Positions 14,993 to 24,191 of a stretch of 64,000 nucleotides of DNA are shown in pieces. Source of the stretch: Inquilinus sp052078665 (GTDB lineage Bacteria > Pseudomonadota > Alphaproteobacteria > DSM-16000 > Inquilinaceae); contig NZ_JBQJIK010000020.1 of assembly GCF_052078665.1 (NCBI RefSeq), positions 36,008-100,007 on the forward strand. The letters run 5' to 3'. The position numbers and the translations under genes were made by a program. The stretch's first letter is position 1. Every line of letters starts with the position of its first letter. A model generated the notes under the pieces. The model searched no databases. It saw only the letters and a list, made by a program, of their open reading frames with translations, and had not been told where the DNA came from.

Positions 14993-17900
14993 TCTCCCGC
15001 TTCTTCATCGACCGGCCGGTCTTCGCGGCCGTCCTCTCGATCGTCATCACCCTGGCCGGCCTCGTGGCCATGCGGGTGCTGCCGATCGCGCAGTATCCGG
15101 AGATCGTGCCGCCCGAGGTGTCGGTCTCGGCCAGCTATTCCGGCGCCAGCGCCGAGACCGTGGCCCAGACCGTCGCCGCGCCGCTGGAGCAGCAGATCAA
15201 CGGCGTCGACAACATGCTGTACATGCGGTCGACCAACACCGGCGACGGCACCATGACGCTGACCGTCACCTTCAAGATCGGCACCGATCCCGATCAGGCG
15301 ACGATCAACGTCAACAACCGTGTCCAGCGCGTGCTGCCGACCCTGCCGCAGGAGGTGCAGCGCACCGGCGTCCGCGTCGACAAGCGCTCCAGCTCGATCC
15401 TGCAGGCGGTGATCCTGCGTGACGAGAGCGGGCAGTATGACCCGATCTACCTGAACAACTACGCGCTGCTGAACGTCATCGACGACCTCAAGCGCGTGCC
15501 CGGCGTCGGCGATGTCTCGCTGTTCGGCGCCGGCAAGGACTATTCGATGCGGATCTGGCTGCGGCCGGACAAGCTGGCGCAGTACAGCCTGACGCCCAGC
15601 GACGTCTCCGCCGCGATCCAGGAGCAGAACGCCCAGTTCGCCGCCGGCCGCTTCGGCGAGGAGCCGGACGCGAGCGGCCTCGCCTTCACCTATTCGGCCA
15701 CCACCGACGGCCGCCTGCCGAACGCCGAGGCGTTCGAGAACATCATCCTGAAGTCCGACAGCAACGCGGCGACGCTGCGGCTGAAGGATGTGGCGCGGGT
15801 CGAGCTCGGCGCCCAGGCCTACAACTCCGCCGCCAACTATAACGGCAAGCCGGCCGCCGCGATCGGCATCTACCTGCAGCCCGGCGCCAACGCGCTGGAG
15901 ACGGCGGAGGGGGTGAAGGCGCGGATGGAGGAGCTGAAGCCGGCCTTCCCCGACGGCATCACCTACGCCATCCCCTACGACACCACCCGCTTCGTCCAGG
16001 TCTCGATCGACGAGGTGATCAAGACCTTCATCGAGGCGATGGTCCTGGTCGTGCTGGTGGTCTTCGTCTTCCTGCAGAATCTGCGGGCGACGCTGATCCC
16101 GGTAATCGCGGTGCCGATCTCGATCCTCGGCACCTTCGCCGGGATGTACATCCTCGGCTTCTCGATCAACCTGCTGACGCTGTTCGGCCTGATCCTCGCC
16201 ATCGGCATCGTCGTCGACGACGCGATCGTCGTGCTCGAGAATGTCGAGCGCATCATGCGCACCGAGAAGCTGCCGCCGAAGGAGGCGGCGCGGAAGGCGA
16301 TGGACGAGGTCTCGGGCCCGGTCATCGCCATCGTGCTCGTGCTGTGCGCCGTGTTCGTGCCGGTCGCCTTCATGGGCGGGCTGGCGGGCGAGATGTACCG
16401 CCAGTTCGCCGTCACCATCGCGGTGTCGGTCACCATCTCCGGCATCGTCGCGCTGACGCTGACCCCGGCGCTCTGCGCCCTGATCCTGAAGCCCGGCCAC
16501 CGCGAGCCGGCGCTGCCGTTCCGCTGGTTCAACCGGGTGTTCGACGGCATCACCTCGGCCTACACCGTCGGGGTGCGCTTCTTCCTCAAGCGCTTCGTCA
16601 TCGGCCTCTTGCTGTTCGCCGGCATCGCCGGGATGGCGGGCTACCTGTTCCAGAAAATCCCGGGCTCGCTGGTGCCGGACGAGGACCAGGGCTACCTGAT
16701 CGTCGCCGCCTTCCTGCCGCCCGCGGCCTCGCTGGAGCGGACCGAGAAGGCGCTGTCCGAGGCGACCCGGAACATCCTGCAGCACCCGGCGGTCAGCGAA
16801 AGCATCGACGTGCCCGGCTTCGACCTGCTGTCGGCGGCGCAGAAGACCTATGGCGGTGTCGTCTTCGTGCCGCTGAAGGACTGGTCGCAGCGCACCGACC
16901 CGGCGATGGACGCGCGCAACCTGCCGGGACCCTTCATGGGCATGAACGCCGGCATCAAGGACGCGATGGTGCTGGCCTTCAACCCGCCGCCGATCATGGG
17001 CATGAGCACCACCGGCGGCTTCGAGGCCTATATCCAGGACCGCACCGGCGCCGGCTATCCGGCCCTGGCCCAGGCGACGCAGACGCTGGTCGAGGCCGCG
17101 GCCAAGCGGCCGGACCTGGCCGGCGTGCGGTCGATGTTCAACATCGCCATCCCGCAGTACAAGCTCGACGTCGACCGCGAGAAGGCGCGGGCGCTGGGCG
17201 TGCCGATCTCGTCGATCTTCGACGCCATGCAGGCCACCTTCGGCAGCCTCTACGTCAACGACTTCACCCTCTACGGCCGCAATTACCGGGTCAGTCTGGC
17301 GTCGGAGGGCAGCTTCCGCCAGCGGCCGGAGGATCTGAAGCAGGTCTTCGTCCGCGCCGACAGCGGCGCCATGATCCCGATCGACGCGCTGGTGAAGAGC
17401 CGGCGGGTCGTCGGCCCCGACCAGGTCGAGCGCTTCAACATCTTCCCGGCGGCGAAGATCATGGGCGGCCCGGCCCCGGGCTTCTCCTCCGGCCAGTCGA
17501 TCGCGGCGATGGAGCAGCTGGCCAAGGAGGTCCTGCCGCAGGGCTATGCCCTGGCCTGGACCGGCTCGGCCTTCCAGGAGCAGTCGACCGGCGGCTCCGG
17601 CAACCAGGCGCTGCTGTTCGGCCTGGTCATGGTGTTTCTGATCCTGGCGGCGCAGTACGAGCGCTGGTCGCTGCCGATCGCGGTGCTGACGGCCGTGCCC
17701 TTCGCCCTGTTCGGGGCGCTGGTCGCGGTCTGGCTGCGCGGGCTGCAGAACGACGTCTACTTCCAGATCGGCCTGGTCACGCTGATCGGCCTCGCCGCCA
17801 AGAACGCGATCTTGATCGTCGAGTTCGCGGTCTTGAAGCGCGAGGAGGGGATGAGCGCGGTCGACGCGGCGATGGAGGCGGCGAAGCTGCGCTTCCGGCC

Positions 17901-18135
17901 GATCGTGATGACCTCGCTGGCCTTCATCCTGGGCTGCCTGCCGCTGGCCATCGCCAGCGGCGCCGGCTCGGCCAGCCGCCATTCGATCGGCACCGGCGTG
18001 ATCGGCGGCATGCTCGCCGCCACCGTCATCGCCACCTTCTTCATCCCGATGTTCTACCGGCTGATCGCCTGGCGCGATCGCAAGCAGCCGGCAACGAAAG
18101 CGGGGCCCGCCTTCCCCCAGGCGGAGCATCCGTGA
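14989..18135 (+). CDS. RND multidrug efflux pump (HAE-1, AcrB/MexB-like)
   Basis: The 1048-residue inner-membrane transporter starts 'MISRFFIDRPVFA', the family hallmark. It has two large periplasmic loops and twelve transmembrane helices. The proton-relay residues are visible: the Asp-Asp pair in 'GIVVDDAIVVLENV' (TM4) and Lys in 'GLAAKNAILIVEFA' (TM10). Length and order match AcrB. The GTG start overlaps the adaptor stop by 4 bases. No outer-membrane channel gene follows, so a TolC-like partner must be encoded elsewhere. Confidence 0.96.
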   Translation: MISRFFIDRPVFAAVLSIVITLAGLVAMRVLPIAQYPEIVPPEVSVSASYSGASAETVAQTVAAPLEQQINGVDNMLYMRSTNTGDGTMTLTVTFKIGTDPDQATINVNNRVQRVLPTLPQEVQRTGVRVDKRSSSILQAVILRDESGQYDPIYLNNYALLNVIDDLKRVPGVGDVSLFGAGKDYSMRIWLRPDKLAQYSLTPSDVSAAIQEQNAQFAAGRFGEEPDASGLAFTYSATTDGRLPNAEAFENIILKSDSNAATLRLKDVARVELGAQAYNSAANYNGKPAAAIGIYLQPGANALETAEGVKARMEELKPAFPDGITYAIPYDTTRFVQVSIDEVIKTFIEAMVLVVLVVFVFLQNLRATLIPVIAVPISILGTFAGMYILGFSINLLTLFGLILAIGIVVDDAIVVLENVERIMRTEKLPPKEAARKAMDEVSGPVIAIVLVLCAVFVPVAFMGGLAGEMYRQFAVTIAVSVTISGIVALTLTPALCALILKPGHREPALPFRWFNRVFDGITSAYTVGVRFFLKRFVIGLLLFAGIAGMAGYLFQKIPGSLVPDEDQGYLIVAAFLPPAASLERTEKALSEATRNILQHPAVSESIDVPGFDLLSAAQKTYGGVVFVPLKDWSQRTDPAMDARNLPGPFMGMNAGIKDAMVLAFNPPPIMGMSTTGGFEAYIQDRTGAGYPALAQATQTLVEAAAKRPDLAGVRSMFNIAIPQYKLDVDREKARALGVPISSIFDAMQATFGSLYVNDFTLYGRNYRVSLASEGSFRQRPEDLKQVFVRADSGAMIPIDALVKSRRVVGPDQVERFNIFPAAKIMGGPAPGFSSGQSIAAMEQLAKEVLPQGYALAWTGSAFQEQSTGGSGNQALLFGLVMVFLILAAQYERWSLPIAVLTAVPFALFGALVAVWLRGLQNDVYFQIGLVTLIGLAAKNAILIVEFAVLKREEGMSAVDAAMEAAKLRFRPIVMTSLAFILGCLPLAIASGAGSASRHSIGTGVIGGMLAATVIATFFIPMFYRLIAWRDRKQPATKAGPAFPQAEHP

Positions 18136-18162
18136 GACGGGGCCGCCCCACGGCCCCGTCTC
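18134..18162. terminator. Strong stem-loop after the RND pump
   Basis: A 12-bp perfect GC-rich stem (18134-18145 with 18151-18162) and a 5-base loop begin inside the RND stop codon. There is no T-run, so it is either a weak intrinsic terminator or an mRNA-stabilising 3' hairpin. The broken ankyrin-type frame runs into it from the other strand. Confidence 0.6.
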
Positions 18163-18324
18163 GGTCCCGCTCAGCAGCAGGGTGCGGACCTTGTCGACAT
18201 CGTTGGCGTCGACCGCCCGGATCAGCTCCGGCGCCCGGCGCAGCACGTCGATCTCGGCCGCGGCCGGGCCGCTGAGGGTGAGAAGCAGCGCCGCGGCCGC
18301 TGCGGCGCAGATGCCTCGTCTCAT
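18163..18324 (-). pseudogene. 5' fragment of an exported ankyrin-repeat-type gene
   Basis: From the ATG at 18324 the minus strand reads a signal peptide ('CAAAAAALLLTLSGPAAAE') followed by 'PELIRAVDANDVDKVRTLLLSG', the first helix pair of an ankyrin repeat. The expected continuation (Asn-x-x-Asp-x-x-Gly-x-Thr-Pro-Leu) never comes, because the frame enters the RND 3' hairpin and then the pump antisense strand. Only about 54 codons are genuine. The gene appears to have lost its 3' part. Confidence 0.6.
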
Positions 18325-18471
18325 CTCGATCCTCCGGCAGGCCCGTCTGCCACGCGGGCTCGGGCGCGAGCTTATACCGCGCCTTGCGGCCGGACCAGCC
18401 GGTTGGCCCTCGCGGCGCAGCTGGACTATTCTCTGCCGACGCCGCCATCGCTGTCAGCAGTGAGTCCCGCC

Positions 18472-19125
18472 ATGACCGAGACATCTCCCCTGCCCAGCCT
18501 GCCCCGCCTCGGGCAGGTGGCCCCGCCCTTCGAAGCCGAGACCACCCATGGGCGCCTGGCGCTCGAGGATTTCCGCGGCAGCTGGGTCGTGTTCTTCTCG
18601 CACCCGGCCGACTTCACCCCGGTCTGCACCACCGAGTTCGTCGCCTTCGCCCGGATCGCCCCGGCGCTGAAGGAGCGCGGGGTCGAGCTGCTGGGCCTGT
18701 CGATCGACAGCATCTACGCCCACCTGGCCTGGACCAAGCGGATCGAGGAGCTGTTCGGCACCAGGATCCCGTTCCCGGTGATCGCCGACGGCGACCGCAA
18801 GGTGGCGACGCTCTACGGCATGATCATGCCGGAGCAGTCGGGCACCGAGACCAGCCGCTGCGTCTTCGTCATCGACCCCACCGGAGTGGTGCGGGCAATG
18901 ATCTACTATCCGCTGACCACCGGCCGGAACATCGACGAGATCCTGCGCCTGGTCGACGCGCTGCAGACCACCGACAAGCACAAGGTCGCGACCCCGGCCG
19001 ACTGGCGGCCGGGCGGCAAGGTGATCGTCCCCGCGCCGCGCACCATCGAGGACGCCGACGCCCGGGCCAAGGGCGGGTATGCCTACACCGACTTCTGGTA
19101 TTGCGAGACCGAGGTGAAGGGCTGA
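18472..19125 (+). CDS. 1-Cys peroxiredoxin (Prx6-type, AhpC/TSA family)
   Basis: This thiol peroxidase reduces hydrogen peroxide and alkyl hydroperoxides in the cytoplasm. The 217-residue protein has the peroxidatic motif 'HPADFTPVCTTEF' (Cys about residue 47) and the Prx6 C-terminal domain ('WRPGGKVIVPAP...GGYAYTDFWY'). The ATG at 18472 starts just before the family N-terminus; upstream in-frame sequence is not homologous. A small putative winged-helix gene follows 12 bases downstream. Confidence 0.93.
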   Translation: MTETSPLPSLPRLGQVAPPFEAETTHGRLALEDFRGSWVVFFSHPADFTPVCTTEFVAFARIAPALKERGVELLGLSIDSIYAHLAWTKRIEELFGTRIPFPVIADGDRKVATLYGMIMPEQSGTETSRCVFVIDPTGVVRAMIYYPLTTGRNIDEILRLVDALQTTDKHKVATPADWRPGGKVIVPAPRTIEDADARAKGGYAYTDFWYCETEVKG

Positions 19126-19137
19126 CCCGGTCTGGAC

Positions 19138-19383
19138 ATGGCCTGCATCAACCCCGACGGCACGCTGACCGAGGTGGCGAAGCGCAGCCTCACCCTGCTC
19201 GCCGTCCCGTACACCGCGGCAGGGCTGGCCGAGGCCGCCGGCCTGCCGCTCTGGCGGGTCCGCGCCACGTTGCGCGAGACCGGCCGGGCGAAACTGGTCG
19301 CCTGTCTCGACCCCGACGCCGCCGATCCGTCCTGGCGGCTCACCGAGCTTGGCGTCGAGGCGTTGGAGCTGAGCCAGGATTGA
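19138..19383 (+). CDS. Small helix-turn-helix-like protein
   Basis: The 81-residue product begins 'ACINPDGTLTEVAKRSL' and has 'AAGLAEAAGLPLWRVRATLRETGRAKLV', which looks like a winged helix-turn-helix with a recognition helix and a wing ending 'WRLTELGVEAL'. It may bind DNA as a small transcription factor. It lies 12 bases after the peroxiredoxin, so it is probably co-transcribed and may respond to oxidants. The function is inferred from the fold only. Confidence 0.7.
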   Translation: MACINPDGTLTEVAKRSLTLLAVPYTAAGLAEAAGLPLWRVRATLRETGRAKLVACLDPDAADPSWRLTELGVEALELSQD

Positions 19384-19525
19384 TTGGGCTTTACTGATAC
19401 ATCACAATGGGATAAGGGTCTGAGTTGAAGCACTATATAAGCCCGGCCGGTGCGGCGGAGCATTTCAGATTCTGTCGGCGGGGCTTCTGCGCTAAAGTGC
19501 GGTCGATGGATCTGCGGGGGTACCG

Positions 19526-20146
19526 ATGAGGATGATGAAGGGTTTTGCCGCGGCCGCGTTGGCCGCCATGGCGTTGGCGGCCTGCCAGGAGGCGCCGCCG
19601 CCGAAGCCACAGACGGGGGGGCTGTTCCCCGATGTCGGCAACTACCAGCCGGTGAACCTGCCGGCGAAGGCACAGTTGACGCCGACCGAGGTGCGCTACG
19701 ACCTGCTGGTCAAGCTGCAGACCGAGATGATGGTCACCGGGCTGAGCTGCAAGGAAGAGTTCAAGGATCCGATCATCTTCCGGACCTTCAGCCAGTGGGT
19801 GGTCAACAACGACGACCGCATCCTGGAGACCCAGGACAAGCTCGGCCGGCTGCTGGGCAAGTACAACAAGGGCAACGGTCAGCGCCTGTTCGACACCTAT
19901 CGCACCAAGATGGCGAACGACGAATCCCAGCGCATGCAGCGGATGACTCAGACCGCTTACTGCCTGGCGCGCCAGGACCAGTTCGCCGAGGTGGTCAAGT
20001 ACACCCCGCAGCAGCTGGACGAGTATCTGAACAAGACCTACGAGATGCTGCACACACGCTACAACGAGGTCGGGGCGAAGACCCAGACCGCGGCGGCGCC
20101 GGCCGACAAGGCGGCAGCTCCGGCCGTCAAGCCGAAGAAGCCGTAA
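19526..20146 (+). CDS. Lipoprotein of unknown function
   Basis: The 206-residue protein has a signal ending in the lipobox 'LAAC' (Cys about residue 20), so it is membrane-anchored. The mature part is mostly helical with two further Cys ('GLSCKEEF', 'TAYCLARQ') that could form a disulfide. It ends in an Ala/Pro/Lys-rich tail. I do not recognise the family. The gene stands alone between a promoter-sized gap and a clear terminator. Confidence 0.8.
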   Translation: MRMMKGFAAAALAAMALAACQEAPPPKPQTGGLFPDVGNYQPVNLPAKAQLTPTEVRYDLLVKLQTEMMVTGLSCKEEFKDPIIFRTFSQWVVNNDDRILETQDKLGRLLGKYNKGNGQRLFDTYRTKMANDESQRMQRMTQTAYCLARQDQFAEVVKYTPQQLDEYLNKTYEMLHTRYNEVGAKTQTAAAPADKAAAPAVKPKKP

Positions 20147-20181
20147 GCACCAGTTTTCTCTTTTGCGGATCCATCCGGAAG

Positions 20182-20204
20182 GGGCCGCGCGAGCGGCCCT
20201 TTTT
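20182..20204 (+). terminator. Rho-independent terminator of the lipoprotein gene
   Basis: A 7-bp GC stem (20182-20188 with 20193-20199), a GCGA loop and five T (20200-20204) lie 35 bases after the stop codon. This is a textbook intrinsic terminator. Confidence 0.9.
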
Positions 20205-20579
20205 CGTCTCTGATCCACATCGACCCGATAGTCTTCCCATCGCGACTTGCCGAAACATTCTGTCGCTGGTATCAAGAACCTCCCGTCCGTCGCGGCGGGG
20301 TGAACGGCGTCCACAAAAACGGCAGAGGGGAGTTGCAGTGACATCGCCACGCACCGTCAGCTCCCCGGACCTCCGTCACTAGGTAGGTCCGCTTCCGTGC
20401 TCCCGGCTGGTCTGGCCCCGGGGGCCTCCGGACCCTCGCCGAGGACGCCCAAGGGCCTTCACCGCCCGGGCGCCCCGTTCAGAAACCATCAGATCGCCGT
20501 CGGTGCCGGGCCTCGCCCTCGCCGACTCGCCTGAACCGTTCAGCCGGGAGGATGCCGCTTCGGCGGTGTCGGAACGACC
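20205..20579. other. Gap before the ABC exporter, with a possible leader peptide
   Basis: No full gene is seen. A 14-codon ORF at 20338-20382 (GTG start, GAGGGGAG 5 bases upstream, TAG stop) is followed by a GC-rich hairpin at 20409-20434. This could be a translational attenuator of the ABC exporter, or chance. The rest shows no structure that I can support. Confidence 0.35.
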
Positions 20580-22373
20580 GTGGCGCCAGACCAGACCACC
20601 AACCAGAATCCTCTGCTGCGCGTGCTGCGCTTCAGCTACGGCCATTGGCGCCGTCATCCGCTGCCGATCACGGCGGCGATCGGCGGCGTGCTGGCCTCGA
20701 CCGCGATCGACGTCGTGCTGCCGGTGTTCGCCGGCCACATGGTCGACGCCATCGCCTCCGGCCCCGGCGGCTACGACGCGGCGCTGCAGGCGCTGCTGAC
20801 CATCGTCGCGCTCGGCATCGTCTATGTGGCGCTGCGCGACACGGTGTTCCGCGCCATCATCCGGCTGACCACCCGGGTCATGCAGGCGATGACGCAGGAG
20901 GCGTTCTGGCGCGTCCAGCGCTTCTCCACCGACTGGCACGCCAACGCCTTCGCCGGCGCCACGGTCCGCAAGATCAACCGCGGCACCTGGGCGATGGACC
21001 TGCTGAACGACGTGATCCTGGTCGAGCTGCTGCCATCGATCCTGGTCCTGCTCGGCGCCACCGCGCTCCTGGCGGCGCGCTGGCCGCTGATGGGTGCGGC
21101 GGTGGCGTGCGGCGTCGCCGTGTTCATGCTGGTCAGCCTGGTGCTGGTGCTGCGCTACGTCGCCCCGGCGGCGCGGCTGGCCAATGAGATGGATTCGAAG
21201 CTGGGCGGGAACCTGGCGGATTCGATCGGCTGCAACGCCGTGGTGAAGACCTTCGGCGCCGAGCGCCGCGAGGACAGCTTCATCGCCCGCACGGTCGAGA
21301 TCTGGCGCCAGCGCACCATCCGCACCTGGCATCGCGGCACCAATTCCGGCACCACCCAGAACCTGTTGATGGTGGGGCTGAACGGCATGGTGCTGGGCAT
21401 CGGCCTGTGGCTGTGGGGCCGCGGCATGGCGACGCCGGGCGACATCGCCTACATCCTCGGCACCTACGCCCTGATCCACGGCTATCTGCGCGGCGTCGGC
21501 ATGCATGTCCGCAACCTGCAGCGTGCGGTCAACGACATGGAGGAGCTGGTCGACTTCATGGACCAGCCGCTCGGGGTCGAGGACCGGCCGGCGGCGCCGG
21601 CGCTCGAGGTCGGGGCCGGCCGGATCGACTTCGACGCCGTCACCTTCCGCTACCAGGGGCAGAGGGAGCCGATCTATGACGGCTTCACCCTGACCATCGC
21701 CCCGGGCGAGCGGATCGGCCTGGTCGGCCATTCCGGCAGCGGCAAGAGCACCTTCGTCAAGCTGGTGCAACGCCTGTACGACCTGAACGGCGGCGCCATC
21801 CGCATCGACGGCCAGGACGTCGCCGGGGTGACGCAGGAGAGCCTGCGCCGGCAGATCGCCCTGGTGCCGCAGGAGCCGGTGCTGTTCCACCGCTCGCTGG
21901 CGGAGAACATCGCCTATGGCCGGCCCGACGCGACGATGGAGCAGATCGTCGACGCGGCGACGCAGGCCTATGCCCACGACTTCATCGCCCGCCTGCCGCA
22001 GGGTTACGAGACGATGGTCGGTGAGCGCGGGGTGAAGCTGTCGGGCGGTGAGCGCCAGCGCGTCGCCCTGGCCCGCGCCATCCTGGCCGACGCCCCGGTC
22101 CTGATCCTGGACGAGGCGACATCCAGCCTGGACAGCGTGTCGGAATCGCTGATCCAGGCGGCGGTGGAGAAGCTGATCGTCGGCCGCACCACGATCATCG
22201 TCGCGCACCGGCTGTCGACCGTGCAGAAGGTCGACCGCATCCTGGTGTTCGACCGTGGCCGGATCGTCGAGCAGGGCACCCATGCCGAGCTGGTGAAGCG
22301 CGAGGGCGGCCATTACCGCGAGCTGTTCGAGCACCAGGCGATGGGGCTGATCGACGGCCAGGAGGCGGCGTAA
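20580..22373 (+). CDS. ABC exporter, fused membrane and ATPase domains (MsbA/multidrug type)
   Basis: The 597-residue half-transporter has six transmembrane segments in residues about 25-320 and a nucleotide-binding domain with Walker A 'GHSGSGKST' (383-391), signature 'LSGGE' (487-491) and Walker B 'VLILDEATSSLD' (from 507). It should homodimerise and export lipids or drugs from the inner membrane. The start is GTG at 20580. No partner gene is adjacent, so the substrate cannot be deduced. Confidence 0.93.
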   Translation: MAPDQTTNQNPLLRVLRFSYGHWRRHPLPITAAIGGVLASTAIDVVLPVFAGHMVDAIASGPGGYDAALQALLTIVALGIVYVALRDTVFRAIIRLTTRVMQAMTQEAFWRVQRFSTDWHANAFAGATVRKINRGTWAMDLLNDVILVELLPSILVLLGATALLAARWPLMGAAVACGVAVFMLVSLVLVLRYVAPAARLANEMDSKLGGNLADSIGCNAVVKTFGAERREDSFIARTVEIWRQRTIRTWHRGTNSGTTQNLLMVGLNGMVLGIGLWLWGRGMATPGDIAYILGTYALIHGYLRGVGMHVRNLQRAVNDMEELVDFMDQPLGVEDRPAAPALEVGAGRIDFDAVTFRYQGQREPIYDGFTLTIAPGERIGLVGHSGSGKSTFVKLVQRLYDLNGGAIRIDGQDVAGVTQESLRRQIALVPQEPVLFHRSLAENIAYGRPDATMEQIVDAATQAYAHDFIARLPQGYETMVGERGVKLSGGERQRVALARAILADAPVLILDEATSSLDSVSESLIQAAVEKLIVGRTTIIVAHRLSTVQKVDRILVFDRGRIVEQGTHAELVKREGGHYRELFEHQAMGLIDGQEAA

Positions 22374-22390
22374 GCCGCCTCCAACCGTCC

Positions 22391-23299
22391 CTAGCCGCCC
22401 TCGGCCGACGGCAGGCGGGCGGCGAACTCCGCCGCCAGCCAGTCGATGAACACCCGGACCCGCGGCGACAGCTGCCGGCTGTGCGGATACAGCACATAGA
22501 CCGGCGAGGGGGCCGGCGGCGTGCCGGCCAGCACCTCGACCATGGTGCCGGCCGCCATGTCCTCGAACAGGCGGTAGCGCGGCAGCTGGATCAGCCCCAG
22601 CCCCAGCCGGCCGGCGGCGAAGTAGATCTCGGCGCCCGCCGCCGACACCGTCACCGGCAGCGTCACCTCGCGCCGGGCGCCGTCGACCGTGAACTCCAGC
22701 GGCAGCAGGGCGCCGGTGGCGGAGGACAGGAAGCCGACCATGCGGTGGCCGTCGAGTTCGTCCGGCCTCCGCGGCATGCCGAACCGTTCCAGATAGGCCG
22801 GGCTGGCGAAGGTGCCTTCCGACAGCATCGCGATGCGCCGCCCGATCAGCGCGCTGTCGGCGGGGTGTCCGACCCGCAGCACGCAGTCCACGCCCTCGCG
22901 CACCAGGTCGACGAAGCGGTCGCCCTCGCCGAAATGCAGCCGGATCTCCGGGTATTCCTCCAGGAAGCGCGGCAGGCCCGGCATCATGAAGGACCGGGCC
23001 AGGATGCCGTGCACGTTCACCCGCAGCAGCCCCTTGGGCTTGGCGCCGGTGAAGGCGGCCTCGGCCTCCTCGATATCGGCCAGGATCGACAGGCAGCGCT
23101 GGTAATAGGCCTCGCCGTCCAGCGTCGGCCGGACCTGCCGGGTGGTGCGCTGCAGCAGCCGCACGCCCAGCCGCGCCTCCAGCTGCTTGACCCCCTCGGT
23201 GGCGGTCGAGCGCGGCAGGCCGAGATCCTGCGCCGCGAGCGAGAAGCTGTGCCGCTCGACCACCCGCAGGAACAGTCGCATCGCGTCCAGCCGGTCCAT
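22391..23299 (-). CDS. LysR-family regulator (CrgA-like)
   Basis: The 302-residue protein starts 'MDRLDAMRLFLRVVERHSFSLAAQDLGLPRSTATEGVKQLE', the winged helix-turn-helix of the AaeR/CrgA branch of LysR, followed by a periplasmic-binding-like effector domain. It is divergent from two SDR genes, and a 7-bp inverted repeat lies in between. It probably controls those genes and itself. The inducer is unknown. Confidence 0.92.
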   Translation of the reverse strand: MDRLDAMRLFLRVVERHSFSLAAQDLGLPRSTATEGVKQLEARLGVRLLQRTTRQVRPTLDGEAYYQRCLSILADIEEAEAAFTGAKPKGLLRVNVHGILARSFMMPGLPRFLEEYPEIRLHFGEGDRFVDLVREGVDCVLRVGHPADSALIGRRIAMLSEGTFASPAYLERFGMPRRPDELDGHRMVGFLSSATGALLPLEFTVDGARREVTLPVTVSAAGAEIYFAAGRLGLGLIQLPRYRLFEDMAAGTMVEVLAGTPPAPSPVYVLYPHSRQLSPRVRVFIDWLAAEFAARLPSAEGG

Positions 23300-23345
23300 G
23301 GCTATTGTTCCCGAATTCCGAATGATGATGCCAGATCAAAGCAGA

Positions 23346-23363
23346 TTATCCGGAAACGGATAA
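23346..23363. promoter_or_regulatory. Inverted repeat between LysR and SDR genes
   Basis: TTATCCG (23346-23352) and CGGATAA (23357-23363) are perfect reverse complements around GAAA, midway between the divergent starts. This is a likely LysR binding site. Confidence 0.6.
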
Positions 23364-23408
23364 GGTCCATCTTTCCGTCACCGACACGATGTCGGGGAGG
23401 AGGACAAG

Positions 23409-24164
23409 ATGAGCGAACGGAACACCACGGGCGTGCCCGGTAAGGTCGCAATCGTCACCGGCGCCTCGCGCGGCATCGGTGCCGCGATCGCCGAGCGGCT
23501 CGGCCGGGACGGCTTCACCGTCGTCGTCAACTATGCCGGCAATGCCGAGGCCGCCGAGGCCCTGGCCCGCGGCATCGAGCAGGCCGGCGGCCGCGCCCTG
23601 ACCGCCCAGGCCGACGTCGCCGACCCGGCCGCGGTGCGCCGCATGTTCGAGGCGGCCGAGACCGCCTTCGGCGGCGTCGACGTGGTGGTGAACAACGCCG
23701 GCATCATGCAGCTGGCGCGGATCGCCGACACCGACGACGCGCTGTTCGACAAGACGGTCGCGATCAACCTGAAGGGCACCTTCAACATGCTGCGCGAGGC
23801 CGCCAAGCGGCTGCGCGACGGCGGCCGGATCATCAGCATCTCGACCAGCGTCGTCGGCACCAAGCTGGAGACCTACGGCGTCTACACCGCGACCAAGGCG
23901 GCTGTGGAGACGCTGACCGGCGTCCTGGCGAAGGAGCTGCGCGGCCGCTCCATCACCGTCAACGCCGTGGCCCCGGGCCCGGTCGGCACCGAGCTGTTCT
24001 TCCACGGCAAGTCGCCGGAGCTGGTCGAGCGCTTCGCCAAGGCGGTGCCGCTGGAGCGGCTGGGCACGCCGCAGGACGTCGCCGCGGCCGTGTCCTTCCT
24101 GGCCGGCCCGGACGGCGGCTGGGTCAACGGCCAGGTCCTGCGCGCCAATGGCGGCCTCGTCTGA
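23409..24164 (+). CDS. Short-chain dehydrogenase/reductase (FabG-like)
   Basis: The 251-residue classical SDR has 'VTGASRGIGAAIAERLG', 'NNAGIM', a Ser in 'ISISTSVVG' and the Tyr-x3-Lys site 'YTATKAA'. It reduces a carbonyl or oxidises an alcohol with NAD(P). A purine-rich GGAGGAGGAC precedes the ATG. It is first of two SDRs 27 bases apart and is controlled presumably by the divergent LysR protein. Confidence 0.92.
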   Translation: MSERNTTGVPGKVAIVTGASRGIGAAIAERLGRDGFTVVVNYAGNAEAAEALARGIEQAGGRALTAQADVADPAAVRRMFEAAETAFGGVDVVVNNAGIMQLARIADTDDALFDKTVAINLKGTFNMLREAAKRLRDGGRIISISTSVVGTKLETYGVYTATKAAVETLTGVLAKELRGRSITVNAVAPGPVGTELFFHGKSPELVERFAKAVPLERLGTPQDVAAAVSFLAGPDGGWVNGQVLRANGGLV

Positions 24165-24191
24165 CCGACCCTGCATTCCCGGAGAGAACCC

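Noticed and set aside
14803..18324. 1173-codon open frame antisense to the RND adaptor and pump
   Set aside because: It is a shadow produced by GC-rich third positions; only its first ~54 codons look like protein, and they belong to a broken ankyrin-type gene.
20379..23339. 986-codon minus-strand frame over the ABC exporter and LysR gene
   Set aside because: Composition is Arg/Ala/His-rich antisense translation, with no family motif; the plus-strand ABC and minus-strand LysR frames explain the region.
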